From Agrocybe praecox (lineage: Eukaryota > Basidiomycota > Agaricomycetes > Agaricales > Agrocybaceae): a DNA stretch of 64,000 bases. The position numbers were made by a program, and so were the translations under genes. Position 1 is the first letter of the stretch. Each line of letters opens with the position of its first letter. A model generated the notes under the pieces. The model saw nothing but the letters and a program-made list of their open reading frames with translations, made no database searches and was not told the DNA's origin. Positions 59,972-64,000 of the stretch are shown here, piece after piece. The stretch is from positions 1,279,618 through 1,343,617 of the forward strand of contig OZ024850.1 of NCBI GenBank assembly GCA_964017145.1. The letters run 5' to 3'.

Positions 59972-62900
59972 ATGCAAGAATACTTTTCAAGCCGCTGGAG
60001 AAGTAAGGAAATCCACAAAATTGCTAGCCCTTCAGCACAGGCGGCTCGCAGTAGTCCCCGCTCCTCTTCGTCGTACTTGGAAAGGAAGATCCATCCCGAC
60101 CTCGACTCTCTCATGGAGAAAGATTTATCCGCATATAAGCCCAGATATCGCTTCCAAGATAGAGCTTCCAGCATCTATCGTTCAGCAACTTTATCGAGGC
60201 ACGAGATCACGGAATTTAAGGGCCTCAGTCCAATGCCCGTACGAAAGGAAGCGCATAGATACCATGAAGCAGGTCCCAAAATCAGTCAAAGTTCTTCAAA
60301 CGAGGCAGAAGGCGTTCAGATCGAAGCAAGCCATAGCACTCCAGATAATTATGAAAAGGATACTCCAGAGACAGAGAAATCGCACTATTTTACTCCACCT
60401 GTTTCTCCTAGTTCTGGGGTTAGAGACAGATCTGCTGAAACAGGCCCGTCCAGACCCCAAATTATGCGATGGCCAACATTTGGAAAACGACCAGGTGTAC
60501 GACAATCTAGCTGTGGGAACAGAAAACGTAGCTCGTCAACATCAACAGCCCACTCCAGTCTGAATCATCTTCAAGGGCAAGATGACACTACGCCATACAC
60601 TCCTTTCAATAATAAAGCGCCTCGAACGCCAGGATCCAGGAATTTTTCGATTTATTCTTCAACTCCCAACTCTCGTTCAACGACGACATCGGTTCCTATG
60701 GGATACCAATCCGACATTCCTTCTCCCAATACATTTGGCATACCATCTCCACCAGGAAAGCACATAGGTTCAAGACAACACGGATCATACTTCACTTTCA
60801 AAGAGGTTCCACCACCATTACCACCTCTCAGCCATCCTGCTTTTCGTGACATAACAAACACAACAAAAGATTTCCCTAGGTACTGTGTTAATGGAGAATT
60901 CCATGGACAAGGAAAATTTGCTCGACACACGCACTCTTTGCCGTCTTTGACGCGTGCAAAAACGGTGAAGGCCAGCAACAGTGCAAGAAACTTCGCCCTG
61001 ACACATAAAAGAACAAGATCACAGTCCAGCGCCATCCTCAACGACAACGGCCACAAGATCCCTTCCATGCCGTCCGCGGTTGGTGTGAAAAAGACACATT
61101 CTAGGAATCACAGCAAAAGCAGCATTGCCAGTAGTCGACGATCAAGTGCGGAATTCAGCGCTAAACAAGCATCATTAATCTCACATGAACGGGAGTGCGA
61201 AGGCGGTTGGGAGGTGCAAGTATCTAGGGAGATGGTAAGACTTGCTTTGGGAGAAGATGCGCGTCCAAGAAGAACAGAAACAATTTCAAATTCGAGGACG
61301 CGCCCAACACAAGCCCAAGCCGGGATTAGTTCCCATTATGGAAAGGCACGCTGCAAAAACGTGGGTTTCTACCATTCTTCTCGTCACAATCGCCTCCTCA
61401 CGTCCACCATCCTCCTTTTCCTTTCCCATCTTCCTTCTTTCATTTTTACAGCAAGAGATAGAGGAGCAGCTGCCGTTAGGCTCTCCTTTTCTATTGCAAG
61501 GTACGCAGTTTATCAATTGCGCCCATGGCATCGGTTGCGCTCGCATACTCATCTTATCTGTTTTTCCTCGTGTGAACCTTTACAGATACCCATCCAAATA
61601 ATTTAACGGACAAGCTAGGATCCGAATATTTCTCTGCAAGTACCCATTCTGGGTTCATAGTGCCAAACACGGTCGCAGCCACTTTACGAAACAACGTCAT
61701 GTCCCATGGAGAATTAAAGAACTCCACCACAGGCTCTTCAGCACAACATACAACACAGAAAGGAGGGAATGAAGTGGTGGCCGGCACATCTTCTACAGCA
61801 GGCTCCATATCACGACGAGATGGGGGAAGAGCTATCAGTACACCTACAGCTCTAACACGGACGCCTTCGCCTCAACCTACAAGGCTTGACACCACATCTC
61901 AGTCGGTCACCATTCAAGGGAACTCTTCGTTGTTTGTCCCACCCACACTTTCCGTAACTTCCCCTACACCAAGGGCTTCTCCCAATACCCCTTCGCGCAG
62001 GACGCACTCCAAGTCCTTGCCAACTTCATCGGTTTTACGGACTCCGATCACGCCGCCTGTCATTGAAAAGTCATTCTCCAGTAACTCTGGAAAACGAAAG
62101 GCGGAAGAAGCAGGCGTTGGTGGAGATAAGACCCCTCCAAAAGAGCATCCACGGGCAACGTTCGCTCCTGATCCTCGAAGTGCGTCTATGAGTTTTTCTT
62201 GCATATAAATTCCCCATAATAATTGACCGTCCTTTATATTTTAGCTCATCGAGCATCGGTGACGTCTGGAGGGAGCTCGGGTCATGCACCATCGTCCTAT
62301 AATCGTAGCAAACGTGTACGATTAACTGGTTCATCGGATGGAAAAGGAAGCACGCGCTCTATTTCTCGCAATGGCAGCCTTCCCACACCAGAAGACAGTC
62401 CTCCGAATGCGAAGAATACAGGGTCATGGTCTAGCAGAGGAAGCCACCGTCCAACGTCAACATCTTCCCATGCTTATGGCGGTCCACCAGTAGCCCGATC
62501 AACTAGTCGTTCCATGTCATATTCCGGGAGCCAGCAACCTCACCGCGAGCGCGCTCCGTCACGGCGGAGTCTTTCCCAGGCGTCTATTCCTTTGTCGGCG
62601 TTGATTTCGCCACACGCACCTTCTATCAATGCTTCCGGGACTTTTCACATGCGCGACCCTAGAAAGCCAAATACCATCCAGAGTACACCTTGGTCGTTGT
62701 CATTTCCTTCTCAGATACATGTTGACGAGCCTCGATGGGCGTGGAAAGGATGGGTTGAAAGAGGAGGAAGTCCGCTCCATGCTTGGCTGTTTTTTATAGG
62801 TTTTATTATATTTCCACTTTGGTGGGCCGCTGCTCTGTTTATCCCTATCCCGGCAACACGACGTTTGGGAGGGACAGATGCTGAGAAAGCGGTTATGTTG

Positions 62901-63092
62901 GACGATCCACAAGTAGAGCATGGTGAGATTGGATTGTTTCTATAGTTTGCAGCTGGCAATGGGCGCTGACCACTTTCTCTTTCTTCTTTATCTGCAGACG
63001 CGAGATCGTGGCGGACACGGTGTCGTTTCATGGCCGTGGTTTCTCTGTTCACTTATATCCCATTTATTGTCCTGATTGGCATTTTTGCTTGA
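59972..63092 (+). CDS. Long serine-rich protein with C-terminal membrane hairpin, unknown function
   Basis: Not recognised beyond resembling fungal 'serine-rich proteins'. The ATG at 59972 opens a disordered Ser/Thr/Pro/Arg-rich stretch (HYFTPPVSPSSG, APRTPGSRNFS) leading to EGGWEVQVSREMVRLALG. Introns 61501-61585, 62180-62244 and 62923-62997 are clear. The intron before QEIEEQLPLGSPF ends at 61451, but its donor is either gtgggt (about 61363) or gtaaga (about 61234). The C-terminus is the most ordered part: PRWAWKGWVERGGSPLHAWL, FFIGFIIFPLWWAAALF (span 1), IPATRRLGGTDAEKAVMLDD, SWRTRCRFM and AVVSLFTYIPFIVLIGIFA (span 2), ending at 63092. Two genes split near 61600 are possible, but no good start exists there. 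Confidence 0.72.
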
Positions 63093-63723
63093 TGGGCTGT
63101 TCGCCGTCTTTTTTCCTCTGCACCTCTGTATTTGTGACCTCGCGAGACATACACTTATCCACTTTCCCAATAGTTGCCGTCTTAACATCTAACCCCGCAT
63201 CGACCACACACTGCCCACTCCCCTACCTACCCGTATAACGCATCACTTTCAGCCCTCCAACTCCGCGCTTTAGACCGGAATGTCAACATTCCGTTTCGTT
63301 ATCCTGCATCAACTTCCTCAATCGCCTCCTGCAATTTCCCCCCGTTTACCTGTGAACAATAGCCATTTCAAAGGACTACTTCTGTCATTACTGTGCCATA
63401 AATAAATTTCCCACCCCAGTCTTTCTTTTTCTTGCCAGCAAAAACAAAATACTTACTTTACTGGTATTTCTACTCTATGGCCTGGCTAGGTCATGGCGTT
63501 GTTGTACTTCCCTCGTCCTGTTTCTTATGGTTATATTATCATTATATCTGTAAGGTAGACAAAATAATATGCAACATGTAGCATTTTCTGTTCTACTTCT
63601 AGGACGCTTCCTAGAGTTTGTGAGTCTAAGGATGAATATTAAATGCATGTGTGGGTATATATACTTTTAGTGGTGAAGTATCCGCTAAAGGTGGGGTCTT
63701 GGATCCTAATGACCGCCTCTGCA
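63093..63723. other. Convergent 3' region
   Basis: About 630 bp of CT-rich then AT-rich sequence between the serine-rich gene and the partial minus-strand gene. No feature recognised. Confidence 0.5.
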
Positions 63724-64000
63724 TCACGATTCATCCATCTCGAGGTCACCTTCGACCCCTGCGCCTGCACCTTCGTCATCATAAACATCTTCATCATACA
63801 CAGCGTCGGCATCGTCGTCCCATACGTCAGGATCGTTATTTTCTTCTAGCATGACTACGTTGGAGGAAGTGTTGTCTGTGTGTCCATTGATGCCGTTCGT
63901 TGTCACCGCGGTTGCATTGGTTGTCGTAGACCCAACAGTAGATTCAACAATCTCAAGAATATCGTTCATACCGTCTCCGAACCGGTCTTCCAATTCTTCG
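63724..64000 (-). CDS. Acidic C-terminal end of an unidentified protein, 3' part only
   Basis: The minus frame is open from the right edge to the stop at 63724-63726, about 91 residues. It reads EELEDRFGDGMNDILEIVES, a Thr/Asn-rich stretch, then a very acidic tail (NDPDVWDDDADAVYDEDVYD) and ends LEMDES. Acidic tails occur in many nuclear and chromatin proteins. The main domain lies outside the window, so no function can be given. Confidence 0.6.
   Translation of the reverse strand, partial: EELEDRFGDGMNDILEIVESTVGSTTTNATAVTTNGINGHTDNTSSNVVMLEENNDPDVWDDDADAVYDEDVYDDEGAGAGVEGDLEMDES

Overview
The window is nuclear DNA of a filamentous basidiomycete, most likely an agaricomycete mushroom. Genes are close together on both strands and are split by many short introns of about 50-90 nt with GT...AG ends. 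The gene set (Cet1-type RNA triphosphatase, Rad60/Esc2 SUMO-like protein, fungal Msp1, ALG11, a Slp1-type SUN protein, fungal type-B carboxylesterases) is fungal, and no prokaryotic signal is present. Gene spans below run from start to stop codon and include introns. Splice sites were assigned by eye.

Left part (1-19.1 kb), ordinary single-copy genes in order: the 3' part of an unrecognised Ser/Pro-rich protein; the mRNA capping triphosphatase (CET1); on the minus strand a Rad60/Esc2-like protein; a 409-bp hAT-type MITE with a perfect 8-bp target duplication; a GCFC/PAXBP1-like splicing factor whose ATG lies 18 bp beyond the MITE target duplication; an aquaglyceroporin; an 821-bp element with 36-bp perfect inverted repeats flanked by TA; a Cdc25/rhodanese-type phosphatase or arsenate reductase with a 19-nt microexon; COX20, with a probable GC-AG intron; and an intact secreted carboxylesterase.

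Middle part (20.2-50.9 kb): a decayed second carboxylesterase leads into a segmental duplication of about 13 kb. Copy A is 21782-34616 and copy B is 37702-50890, with a 3.1-kb relic-filled spacer between them. Each copy holds, in the same order: carboxylesterase 3' end, MSP1 (-), small membrane protein 1 (-), small membrane protein 2 (-), ALG11 (+) and an FMN-dependent 2-hydroxyacid oxidase (-). The copies have decayed in a complementary way. MSP1 and ALG11 are intact only in A, whereas the FMN enzyme keeps its start codon and full reading frame only in B. The two small membrane protein genes are open in both copies although their sequence has diverged a great deal. These two genes are unrecognised, look like paralogues of each other (intron in the same phase inside the single membrane segment, shared KSKxTxPTAG motif) and are the best candidates for something undescribed. 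An assembly that joined two nuclear haplotypes of a dikaryon in tandem is an alternative explanation for the duplication.

Right part (50.9-64 kb): a Slp1/SUCO-type SUN protein, a GH20 beta-N-acetylhexosaminidase, an epsin-like ENTH protein (Ent3/epsinR type), a long serine-rich protein ending in two membrane segments, and the acidic C-terminus of a gene that runs off the window. Several genes serve the secretory and membrane system (ALG11, Slp1-like, epsin, Msp1). No operon-like logic is expected in a fungus and none is claimed.
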